From Roseitranquillus sediminis (lineage in GTDB: Bacteria > Pseudomonadota > Alphaproteobacteria > Rhodobacterales > Rhodobacteraceae), in the NCBI RefSeq assembly GCF_016918935.1, contig NZ_JAFFOB010000005.1:310001-374000 (forward strand): 64,000 nucleotides of DNA. The letters are read 5' to 3'. The translations under genes and the position numbers were made by a program. Shown one piece after another: positions 57,426 to 64,000 of the stretch (position 1 is its first letter; each line of letters starts with the position of its first letter). The notes under the pieces were generated by a model. The model ran no database searches and was not told the DNA's origin. It was given only the letters and a program-made list of their open reading frames with translations.

Positions 57426-58388
57426 ATGCCCGGATCATCGCCGACGCCAAGCGGACAGGTCGCGGACGCCATCCGCGGGAACTGGGTCGACGGCCTCGCG
57501 CCCGCAGGCTGGCGGCCCTACCTGCGGCTCAGCCGGGCGGACCGGCCGATCGGCACCTGGCTCCTGTTGCTGCCCTGCTGGTGGGGCCTCCTGCTCGCGA
57601 CCGCATCGACCGGGACCTTCGGCTGGTACGAGGCGTGGATCTTCGCGGGATGCGGCATCGGCGCCTGGCTGATGCGCGGCGCGGGCTGCACCTGGAACGA
57701 CATCACCGACCGCGGCATCGACGGCGCCGTGGCGCGCACCCGCTCGCGCCCGATCCCGTCGGGACAGGTCAGCGTGCGGCAGGCGCTGGCCTGGCTGGTG
57801 GCGCAGTCGCTCCTTGCGTTCCTCATCCTTCTCACTTTCCACCCGACCGGGATCTGGCTCGGGATCGGCTCGCTGGCGCTGGTCGCGATCTATCCCTTCG
57901 CAAAGCGGTTCACCTGGTGGCCGCAGGTCTTCCTCGGCCTCGCCTTCAACTGGGGAGCCCTTCTCGCCTGGGCCGCCCATACCGGCAGCCTTTCGCCGGC
58001 GCCGGTTGCGCTCTACCTCGCCGGCATCGCATGGACGCTCTTCTACGACACGATCTATGCACATCAGGACAAGGAGGACGACGCGCTGATCGGGGTGAAG
58101 TCCACCGCACGCCTCTTCGCCGGCGCGACCGCGCACTGGCTGCGCGGTTTCCTGATGATCTCCGTGGGGCTGATGGGGCTGGCCGTGCTGCTGGCGCTCG
58201 GACCGTCGCAGAATCCGCTGGCACTGGTGCTGGGGCTCGGCGCCAGCTGGGGCTTCGGCTGGCACCTCGCCTGGCAGCTCGCGCAGCTCGAAATCGACGC
58301 ACCGGAAACCTGCCTCCGCCTGTTCCGCAGCAACCGTGACGCGGGCCTGATCGTGGTGGCGTTCCTCGTGCTGGCGCAGCTCGTCTGA
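57426..58388 (+). CDS. ubiA: 4-hydroxybenzoate polyprenyltransferase
   Basis: Inner-membrane enzyme joining 4-hydroxybenzoate to the polyprenyl tail in ubiquinone synthesis. 320 residues with eight or so helices. Aspartate-rich motif 1 NDITDRGIDGAVARTRSRP and motif 2 DTIYAHQDKEDD are intact. RLSRADRPIGTWLLLLPCWW is the family start. Works with the polyprenyl synthase at 25.8-26.8 kb. The stop is shared with the next start (TGATG). Confidence 0.94.
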   Translation: MPGSSPTPSGQVADAIRGNWVDGLAPAGWRPYLRLSRADRPIGTWLLLLPCWWGLLLATASTGTFGWYEAWIFAGCGIGAWLMRGAGCTWNDITDRGIDGAVARTRSRPIPSGQVSVRQALAWLVAQSLLAFLILLTFHPTGIWLGIGSLALVAIYPFAKRFTWWPQVFLGLAFNWGALLAWAAHTGSLSPAPVALYLAGIAWTLFYDTIYAHQDKEDDALIGVKSTARLFAGATAHWLRGFLMISVGLMGLAVLLALGPSQNPLALVLGLGASWGFGWHLAWQLAQLEIDAPETCLRLFRSNRDAGLIVVAFLVLAQLV

Positions 58389-60274
58389 TGCGCTGGAGCA
58401 AGCTTCTCCACACGAGCGCACTGGTCCTCGCAGGCGGGATGAGCCTCGGCGGCGCGCTCTATGCTGTCGAGTGGATCGAGGGCCGCTCGCTCGCCGCCGT
58501 CGCGCAGGCATTAAGCGACAACAGGCTGAGCTGGGCGCGCGTGGGCGTGGACGGGCTCAGGGTCACTCTGTCGGGGACCGCGCCCGACGAGCAGACGCGC
58601 TTCCGCGCGCTGACGGTTGCCGGCACGGTGGTCGAGGGCAGCCGCGTTGTCGACCGGATCGAGGTGCAGCCTGCCGAGCCGCTGGAGCCGCCGACCTACC
58701 GGGTGGAGATCCTGCGCAGCGACGGCGGCATCTCGCTGATCGGGCTGGTGCCCGAGGGGCAGGACCGCGATGCGCTTCGCGACACCATCCGCGACCTTGC
58801 CAAGACCGCGAACGTCACGGACCTGCTCGAGACCGCGAGCGATCCGGCGGAGGAGAACTGGAGCGCGGCGCTGGCATTCGGCCTTGACGCGCTCACCGCC
58901 CTGCCGCGCGCCAAGATCTCCATCACTGCCGACCGCGTCGGCGTGACCGCCGTCACAGACAGCCAGGAGGAGAAGCGCCGGATCGAGCGCGACCTCTCGC
59001 AGTCCGTGCCCGCGGGCGTGGCGCTCGCGCTCGATATCTCGGCCCCGCGGCCGGTCTTCACCCCCTTCACCGTGAGGTTCCTCATCGACGACACCGGCGC
59101 CAGGTTCGACGCCTGCGCCGCGGACACGCCCGAGGCCAAGGCCGAGATCCTGCGCGCGGCGCTGGATGCGGGGCTGGAGGAGACGTTCGATTGCCCGCTC
59201 GGCCTCGGCGTCCCGACGCCGGAGTGGGGCGCGGCCGTCGCGGCCGGGATCGACGCGCTGGCGGCGATCGGCGGCGGCAACCTCACCTTCGCCGATGCCG
59301 ACGTGACGCTGATCGCGCGCGAGGGGACGGACCCCGCGCTCTTCGACGCCGAGGCGGGCGCGCTCGAGAGCGCCCTGCCCGAAGTCTTCGCCCTGCACGC
59401 GAGCTTGCCCGCCGACCCCGCGGACGAGGAGGAGGCGGACCTCGAGGGCCCCGTGCGCTTCGTCGCCGAGCGGGGGCCAGAAGGCGTCCGGATGCAGGGC
59501 CCCCTGCCCGACGAGCGTGCGCGCGAGGTCGTCGAAGGCTTCGCGCAGGCGCACTTCGGCTCGACCGGCACCGAGCTGGCCGCACGGCTCGACGCGGACG
59601 CGGCGCCGGAGGGCTGGGTGCTCAGGGTGCTCGCCGGCCTCGACGCGCTGGGCCATCTGGCGAGCGGTTCGCTGACGGTCACGCCCGACCGCCTGGAGGT
59701 GAGCGGCGACACTGGCAACGAGGATGCCGAGGGCGCCATCACGCGGCTCCTGGCCGAGCAGCTTGGAGAGGGCGCCGACTTCTCCATCGACGTGGCCTAC
59801 CGCGAGGAACTGGACCCCGCGACCGGCGTCCCGACGCCGCAGGAATGTGTGACGCGCATCGAGGCGGCCATGGCGGAGCGAAAGATCACCTTCGATCCCG
59901 GCTCATCACAGGTCGACGCGGAGTCGCGGCCGACGATCGACCGGATCGCCGAGATCCTGCGCGAATGCGGCCCGATCCCGCTGCAGATCGCCGGCTTCAC
60001 CGACAGCCAGGGCCGCGAGGAGATGAACCGCGAGCTCAGCCAGGCGCGCGCCGATGCGGTGCTCGACGAATTGATGAGTCGCCGTGTCCTGACCTCGGGC
60101 CTCACGGCGGTCGGATATGGCGAGGAGCAGCCGATCGCCGACAATGCCACCGCGGAGGGACGCGAGGCCAACCGGCGCATCGAGTTCCGCCTGCCGCCCG
60201 AGCCGGAGGAGGCGGAGGAGGACGGCGCCGCCGACGAGGACGCCGCCGCGGAGGACGCCGATGGACAGGAATGA
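58388..60274 (+). CDS. OmpA-family envelope protein with BON-like repeats
   Basis: 628 residues. N-terminal signal or anchor (LLHTSALVLAGGMSLGGALYAV). The middle (about 30-490) looks like repeated small alpha/beta units, such as LSWARVGVDGLRVTLSGTAPDEQTRFRAL, similar to BON domains that bind membranes. C-terminal OmpA domain (about 497-605): ITFDPGSSQVD, IAGFTDSQGREEMNRELSQARADAV and GREANRRIEFRL, which binds peptidoglycan. An acidic tail (EEAEEDGAADED) ends it. Likely tethers outer membrane or inner membrane to the wall. Confidence 0.88.
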   Translation: MRWSKLLHTSALVLAGGMSLGGALYAVEWIEGRSLAAVAQALSDNRLSWARVGVDGLRVTLSGTAPDEQTRFRALTVAGTVVEGSRVVDRIEVQPAEPLEPPTYRVEILRSDGGISLIGLVPEGQDRDALRDTIRDLAKTANVTDLLETASDPAEENWSAALAFGLDALTALPRAKISITADRVGVTAVTDSQEEKRRIERDLSQSVPAGVALALDISAPRPVFTPFTVRFLIDDTGARFDACAADTPEAKAEILRAALDAGLEETFDCPLGLGVPTPEWGAAVAAGIDALAAIGGGNLTFADADVTLIAREGTDPALFDAEAGALESALPEVFALHASLPADPADEEEADLEGPVRFVAERGPEGVRMQGPLPDERAREVVEGFAQAHFGSTGTELAARLDADAAPEGWVLRVLAGLDALGHLASGSLTVTPDRLEVSGDTGNEDAEGAITRLLAEQLGEGADFSIDVAYREELDPATGVPTPQECVTRIEAAMAERKITFDPGSSQVDAESRPTIDRIAEILRECGPIPLQIAGFTDSQGREEMNRELSQARADAVLDELMSRRVLTSGLTAVGYGEEQPIADNATAEGREANRRIEFRLPPEPEEAEEDGAADEDAAAEDADGQE

Positions 60275-60590
60275 GTTCATCGTCGCGACCTCGGCGATCC
60301 TCTTCATCGCTTTCCTGCTGGGCTGGTTCGCCTCCTGGCTGATCCACCGCCTGACCCGCGCGAGCGAGGCCGACATCGGCGAGCTGGAGCGGATGGCCCA
60401 CGCGCTGCACGAGGCCGAGGACATCCGCGACCAGGCGCTCGCCTACGCCCACGCCCGCGAGGCAGAACTCAAGGCCGACCTGCACGAGGCGCGGGCGGAG
60501 CTTGCCGCCGCGATGGACGGCCTGCGCGCCGCGCGGGCCGAGTGTGAGGAACTGCGGGACTACATTGAGCGGGTGCAGCAGCGGATCTGA
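60261..60590 (+). CDS. Membrane-anchored coiled-coil protein
   Basis: 109 residues. One N-terminal membrane helix (FIVATSAILFIAFLLGWFASWLI) and then a continuous charged helix (about 35-109: DIGELERMAHALHEAEDIRDQALAYAHAREAEL and on) with heptad-like spacing. ATG 60261 lies inside the OmpA gene, 14-bp overlap, so production follows OmpA. Probably an inner-membrane anchor with a cytoplasmic coiled coil. No family name; could partner the OmpA protein. Confidence 0.75.
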   Translation: MDRNEFIVATSAILFIAFLLGWFASWLIHRLTRASEADIGELERMAHALHEAEDIRDQALAYAHAREAELKADLHEARAELAAAMDGLRAARAECEELRDYIERVQQRI

Positions 60591-60594
60591 GCGC

Positions 60595-61032
60595 CTACCA
60601 GCGCTGCAGCGCCGCCTCGTCCTCGACCTTCGCGGCCACCCAGCCGTCGCCGTCGCCGCGCCGCTCCTTCTTCCAGAACGGCGCGCGCGACTTGAGGTAG
60701 TCCATCAGGAATTCGGCGGCGGCAAAGGCATCGCCGCGGTGACGCGCCGCGGTCGCAACCATCATGATGAGTTCGCCCGGCTCCATCCGGCCGTGGCGGT
60801 GGATCACCAGCGCGTCGGCCAGTGACCAGCGCGCCACAGCCTCTTCGCGGATGGCGCCGATGGCACTCTCCGTCATCCCCGGATAGTGCTCGATCTCCAT
60901 CTCGATCAGGCCACCATCGGCCCTCACGACGCCGCTGAAGGTGACGATCGCGCCGGCGTCGGTGCGGCCGGAGGCAAAGCGCGACGCCTCGGCGCCGAGG
61001 TCGAAGGATTCCGCCTGGACCCGAACGCTCAT
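60595..61032 (-). CDS. moaE: Molybdopterin synthase catalytic subunit
   Basis: 145 residues. Converts precursor Z to molybdopterin with sulfur from MoaD. Family blocks: GAIVTFSGVVR, MEIEHYPGMTESAI, HRHGRMEPGELIMMVATAARHRGDAF and LMDYLKSRAPFWKKE (catalytic Lys pair). ATG overlaps the moaD stop by 4 bp. Convergent with the coiled-coil gene. Confidence 0.95.
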   Translation of the reverse strand: MSVRVQAESFDLGAEASRFASGRTDAGAIVTFSGVVRADGGLIEMEIEHYPGMTESAIGAIREEAVARWSLADALVIHRHGRMEPGELIMMVATAARHRGDAFAAAEFLMDYLKSRAPFWKKERRGDGDGWVAAKVEDEAALQRW

Positions 61033-61277
61033 CCGCCCGTCATCGGCGGGAAGAAGGCGACCTCGCGCGCGCCGGCGAGCGGCGCGTCGAAATCCGTCAG
61101 CTCCTGGTCCACCGCCACGCGCAGCGCAGAGAGGTCCGAGAACGCCACCTCGTACCGCTCCTCCCGCGCGCGGAGCTCTGCGACCAGGTCGGCCACCGTC
61201 GCCGCCTGCGTCTCGACACGGTCCTTGGGCGCGCCGATGCGCTCGCGGACCCAGGCGAAGTAGAGCACGTCGATCAT
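61029..61277 (-). CDS. moaD: Molybdopterin synthase sulfur carrier subunit
   Basis: 82 residues, ubiquitin-like fold. MIDVLYFAWVRERIGAPKDRVE at the start and the C-terminal Gly-Gly (FFPPMTGG) that is adenylylated and thiocarboxylated. ATG 61277 overlaps the pgsA stop by 4 bp; the stop overlaps moaE. Operon pgsA-moaD-moaE. Confidence 0.94.
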   Translation of the reverse strand: MIDVLYFAWVRERIGAPKDRVETQAATVADLVAELRAREERYEVAFSDLSALRVAVDQELTDFDAPLAGAREVAFFPPMTGG

Positions 61278-61894
61278 CGGTCGTCCCTCAGGTAGGGCCG
61301 GGCCTTGGCGAAATACTCCCAGCCGGTCATGACGGTGAGCGTCGCGGCGATCCAGAGCAGGATGATGCCGAAGAAGGTGGCCCAGCCCGCCAGTCCGTCG
61401 CCGAGCCGCGCGAGGCCACCCACCATCGGTCCACGCCCCCGCTCAAGATAGTCGAGCCCGGTCCCGAGGAACAGCACCCCCAGCGCCACCATCTGCGCCG
61501 TGGTCTTCCACTTGGCAAGCTTCGTGACCTTCAAGAGCCCCGCCGTGTCGCCGAGGTACTCCCGCAGTCCCGAGACGAAGACCTCGCGGAACATGATCAG
61601 AGTGGCCGGCAGCAGGATCCACGGATTCATCCCGGAGAGCCCGGTGATGACGAGGAGCGCGATGACCACCATCGCCTTGTCCGCAATCGGGTCGAGCATC
61701 GCACCGATCTTGGTCTCCTGCTTCCAGCTGCGCGCAAGATAGCCGTCGAACCAGTCGGTCACCGCCGCGCCCACGAAGAGAACCAGCGCGAACCAGTCCG
61801 CCCACGGCCGCGCGAAATAGAGGAACATCAACGCCACACCAGGCGCCGCCAGGAGCCGCAGCAAGGTCAGTGCGTTGGGCAGGTTCATCGTCAT
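61274..61894 (-). CDS. pgsA: CDP-diacylglycerol-glycerol-3-phosphate 3-phosphatidyltransferase
   Basis: Commits CDP-diacylglycerol to phosphatidylglycerol synthesis. 206 residues with several helices. The CDP-alcohol phosphotransferase motif D-G-x2-A-R-x8-G-x3-D-x3-D is perfect (DGYLARSWKQETKIGAMLDPIAD). MNLPNALTLLRLLAAPGVALMFLYF is the family start. ATG 61894 has AGGAG 6 bases upstream. It lies 76 bp after uvrC, the common uvrC-pgsA-moaD-moaE order in alphaproteobacteria. Confidence 0.95.
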   Translation of the reverse strand: MTMNLPNALTLLRLLAAPGVALMFLYFARPWADWFALVLFVGAAVTDWFDGYLARSWKQETKIGAMLDPIADKAMVVIALLVITGLSGMNPWILLPATLIMFREVFVSGLREYLGDTAGLLKVTKLAKWKTTAQMVALGVLFLGTGLDYLERGRGPMVGGLARLGDGLAGWATFFGIILLWIAATLTVMTGWEYFAKARPYLRDDR

Positions 61895-61970
61895 GTCATA
61901 CTCCTAGCCGGTCGCACGGGGGCAGGAAAGGCGGCGCGAGCAACCCGCGCGGAAGGCTGCCCGCGCCGGT

Positions 61971-63869
61971 TCAGCCACGTTCGTGGAAGTGGTCGTAGAT
62001 CTTCTCCGCCAGCGTCTCGCTGATCCCCGCGACCGCCCTCAGATCCGCAAGGCCGGCGCGGCTCACTGCCTTGGCGCTCCCGAAATGGGCCAGCAGAGCC
62101 CGCTTGCGCGTCGCGCCCACGCCGGCGATCTCGTCGAGCGGCGTCGCGCTGACCGCCTTCGCCCGCTTGGCGCGGTGGGTGCCGATTGCGAAGCGGTGCG
62201 CCTCGTCGCGCAGGCGCTGCAGGAAATAAAGCACCGGGTCCCCGCGGCGCAGCGCCATCGGCGAACGGCCGATGCGGTGGAACTCCTCCTTGCCGCCGTC
62301 GCGGTCGACGCCCTTGGCGACCCCGATCAGCGCGATGTCCTCGACGCCGAGCACGACCAGGATCTGGTGCACCGCGCTCACCTGCCCCTGCCCGCCGTCG
62401 ATCAGAAGTAGGTCCGGCCACGCCTCTGACTGCCGGTCCGGATCCTCCTTGAGCAGGCGCGAGAAACGGCGGGTCAGCACCTCCTTCATCATGCCGAAGT
62501 CGTCGCCCGGCGTCAGGCTGTCGCCGCGGATGTTGAACTTGCGATACTGGCTCTTGATGAAGCCTTCAGGCCCCGCCACGACCATCGCGCCCACCGCGTC
62601 GGCGCCCATGATGTGGCTGTTGTCGTAGACCTCGATCCGCGCGGGCGGCGCGTCGAGGTCGAAGGCCTCGGCCAGTCCGTTCAGCAGCCGCGCCTGCGTC
62701 GCGGTCTCGGACATCCGCCGCGCCAGGCTCTCGCGCGCGTTCCGGCGGGCGCTTTCCACCAGCTCGACCCGCTCGCCGCGCTGGGGGACGACCACCTGAA
62801 CCTTGCGCCCCGCCCGCTCACTCAAGGCCTCGGCCATCAGGTCGCGGTCCTCGATGTCGTGGCTGAGCAGAACCAGGCGCGGCGGCTCCTTGTCGGCGTA
62901 GAACTGGCCGACGAAACCCGCCAGCACCTCGGCCGCCTCCGCCCCCGAGCCGGTCCTGGGATAGTAGTCGCGGTTGCCCCAGTTCTGGTTGGCGCGGATG
63001 AAGAAGACCTGCACGCAGGCCTGCCCGCCCTCCATGTGGAGCGCGATGACGTCGCCCTCGGTGACGCCCTTCGGGTTGATGCCCTGCGCCGACTGCACCT
63101 GCGTCAGCGCCCGGATCCGATCTCTGAGGGCGGCGGCGCGCTCGAATTCCATGGCCTCGGCCGCCTCCTCCATCTGGCGGGCAAGCTGACCCTGCATGCG
63201 GGTGCTCTTGCCCCGCAGGAAGCGCTCGGCGTCGGTGACGAGCTCCTGATAGCCCGCCTCGTCGACGTAGCCGACGCAGGGCGCGCTGCAGCGCTTGATC
63301 TGGTAGAGCAGGCACGGCCGTGTCCGGGTCTCAAACGTCGCGTCCGAGCAGGAGCGCAGCAGGAACACCTTCTGGAGCTGGTTCAGTGTCCGGTTCACCG
63401 CGCCCGCGCTGGCGAAGGGGCCGTAATAGCTCCCCTTCTCCTTCTTCGCGCCACGATGCTTCTTGATCTGCGGAAACGGATGGTCACCGGTGACGAGGAT
63501 GTTGGGGAACGACTTGTCGTCCCGCATCAGCACGTTGTAGCGCGGCTTGAGCTGCTTGATGAGGTTCTGCTCCAGCAGCAGCGCCTCGACCTCGGTCCGG
63601 GTCGTCAGGAACATCATCGAAGATGTCTCTGCGATCATCCGGGAGATGCGCGCAGAGTGGCCGGACGGCCGGGCATAGCTCGACACTCTCGCCTTCAAGT
63701 TGCGCGCCTTGCCGACGTAGAGGACCTCGCCCGTCTCGCCCAGCATCCGGTACACGCCGGGACTCTGGTCCAGCGTCCTGAGGTACTGGCGGATCAGCAG
63801 ATGGCCGCGCGGTTGCGCCTCTTGTCCCTTGGTCAACTTGCTGGTCTCCGATTCTGGCGGGGTCGACAC
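61971..63869 (-). CDS. uvrC: Excinuclease ABC subunit C
   Basis: Dual-incision nuclease of nucleotide excision repair. 632 residues. GIY-YIG domain at the start ([29 protein letters not shown]), UVR motif ([21 protein letters not shown]), RNase H-like C-terminal nuclease ([21 protein letters not shown] and [13 protein letters not shown]) and a terminal HhH pair ([25 protein letters not shown]). GTG start at 63869. Confidence 0.96.
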   Translation of the reverse strand: MSTPPESETSKLTKGQEAQPRGHLLIRQYLRTLDQSPGVYRMLGETGEVLYVGKARNLKARVSSYARPSGHSARISRMIAETSSMMFLTTRTEVEALLLEQNLIKQLKPRYNVLMRDDKSFPNILVTGDHPFPQIKKHRGAKKEKGSYYGPFASAGAVNRTLNQLQKVFLLRSCSDATFETRTRPCLLYQIKRCSAPCVGYVDEAGYQELVTDAERFLRGKSTRMQGQLARQMEEAAEAMEFERAAALRDRIRALTQVQSAQGINPKGVTEGDVIALHMEGGQACVQVFFIRANQNWGNRDYYPRTGSGAEAAEVLAGFVGQFYADKEPPRLVLLSHDIEDRDLMAEALSERAGRKVQVVVPQRGERVELVESARRNARESLARRMSETATQARLLNGLAEAFDLDAPPARIEVYDNSHIMGADAVGAMVVAGPEGFIKSQYRKFNIRGDSLTPGDDFGMMKEVLTRRFSRLLKEDPDRQSEAWPDLLLIDGGQGQVSAVHQILVVLGVEDIALIGVAKGVDRDGGKEEFHRIGRSPMALRRGDPVLYFLQRLRDEAHRFAIGTHRAKRAKAVSATPLDEIAGVGATRKRALLAHFGSAKAVSRAGLADLRAVAGISETLAEKIYDHFHERG

Positions 63870-63897
63870 TTTATCGCCGCCTGAACAAGAGAAAACC

Positions 63898-63918
63898 TGT
63901 CCACGGAAGCTGTGGACA
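63898..63918. promoter_or_regulatory. Inverted repeat upstream of uvrC
   Basis: TGTCCAC and GTGGACA, 7-bp arms with a 7-base spacer, 29-49 bp upstream of the uvrC start. The right arm lies in TGTGGACAA, one base from a DnaA-box-like 9-mer. Could be an operator or promoter-linked site for uvrC. No alphaproteobacterial LexA site (GTTC-N7-GTTC) was seen there. Confidence 0.3.
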
Positions 63919-64000
63919 AGTCGGCGGATAAAATCCCTGCGGACGCACGATATCCCTTGTTTTCAGGTACCTTCATCCTTCTGCCCAAAAAATAAGCTGC

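Noticed and set aside
63870-64000. Replication origin near the window end, suggested by DnaA-box-like 9-mers
   Set aside because: Only one near-match and its partial inverted copy, no AT-rich unwinding region and no dnaA, hemE or parAB nearby.

Overview
The window is 64 kb of gene-dense, high-GC chromosome from an alphaproteobacterium, most likely of the Rhodobacterales (Rhodobacteraceae/Roseobacteraceae). The basis is gene content: a close match to the Rhodobacter L-malyl-CoA/beta-methylmalyl-CoA lyase (ethylmalonyl-CoA pathway), phaA/phaB polyhydroxybutyrate genes, the argH - small lipoprotein - lysA - DUF4175 order, a mini aa3-oxidase subunit IV, and many ATGA/GTGA start-stop overlaps. No rRNA or tRNA gene, CRISPR array, insertion sequence or prophage was recognised, and no stretch longer than about 200 bp is without a gene. 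All gene names are from reading the translations; no database search was possible.

Layout. 1-11 kb: 5' part of pyk, an N-formylglutamate amidohydrolase, DUF1244, two tandem tiny exported paralogues, two overlapping glycosyltransferases, a D-amino-acid-transaminase-like enzyme, a GH19 muralytic enzyme, the dgcN-dgcA pair (N-acetylation and racemisation of D-glutamate), mcl1 facing away, then a toxin-antitoxin-like trio. 11-20 kb: accA, a zinc-ribbon membrane protein, plsC, DUF4175, lysA with a 13-codon upstream ORF, two 51-residue lipoproteins, argH and a TlpA-like thioredoxin. 20-25 kb: tag, an EAL phosphodiesterase, phaA - patatin - phaB. 24-32 kb: DUF465, a TrmN6-like methyltransferase with DUF2007, polyprenyl diphosphate synthase, ispE, a TPR protein, ETF-ubiquinone oxidoreductase, greA.

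32-50 kb: molybdenum cofactor genes (a MoeA fused to an extra N-terminal domain, mobB, mobA), fdhD, azlCD, a lipoprotein, two mini-genes, an MBL hydrolase, an acyl-CoA dehydrogenase, the t6A gene, yqgE, a DsbD-N protein, an RND pump with adaptor, moaB and a family-4-like uracil-DNA glycosylase. 50-64 kb: pyrB, a membrane protein, a 31-codon micro-ORF and a dihydroorotase that has lost its metal ligands, in one overlapping chain; then plsY, gshA, rsmE, ubiA, an OmpA-type envelope protein, moaE-moaD-pgsA and uvrC.

Together the genes cover central metabolism, envelope lipid synthesis (plsC, plsY, pgsA), isoprenoid and ubiquinone synthesis (ispE, polyprenyl synthase, ubiA), Mo-cofactor assembly (seven genes in three clusters, no molybdoenzyme in the window) and DNA repair (tag, udg, uvrC). 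The least explained parts are the D-amino-acid/cell-wall neighbourhood at 4.5-8.7 kb, the MoeA fusion, the pyr operon with its micro-ORF and dead dihydroorotase, the toxin-like trio, and several mini-genes with rare start codons.
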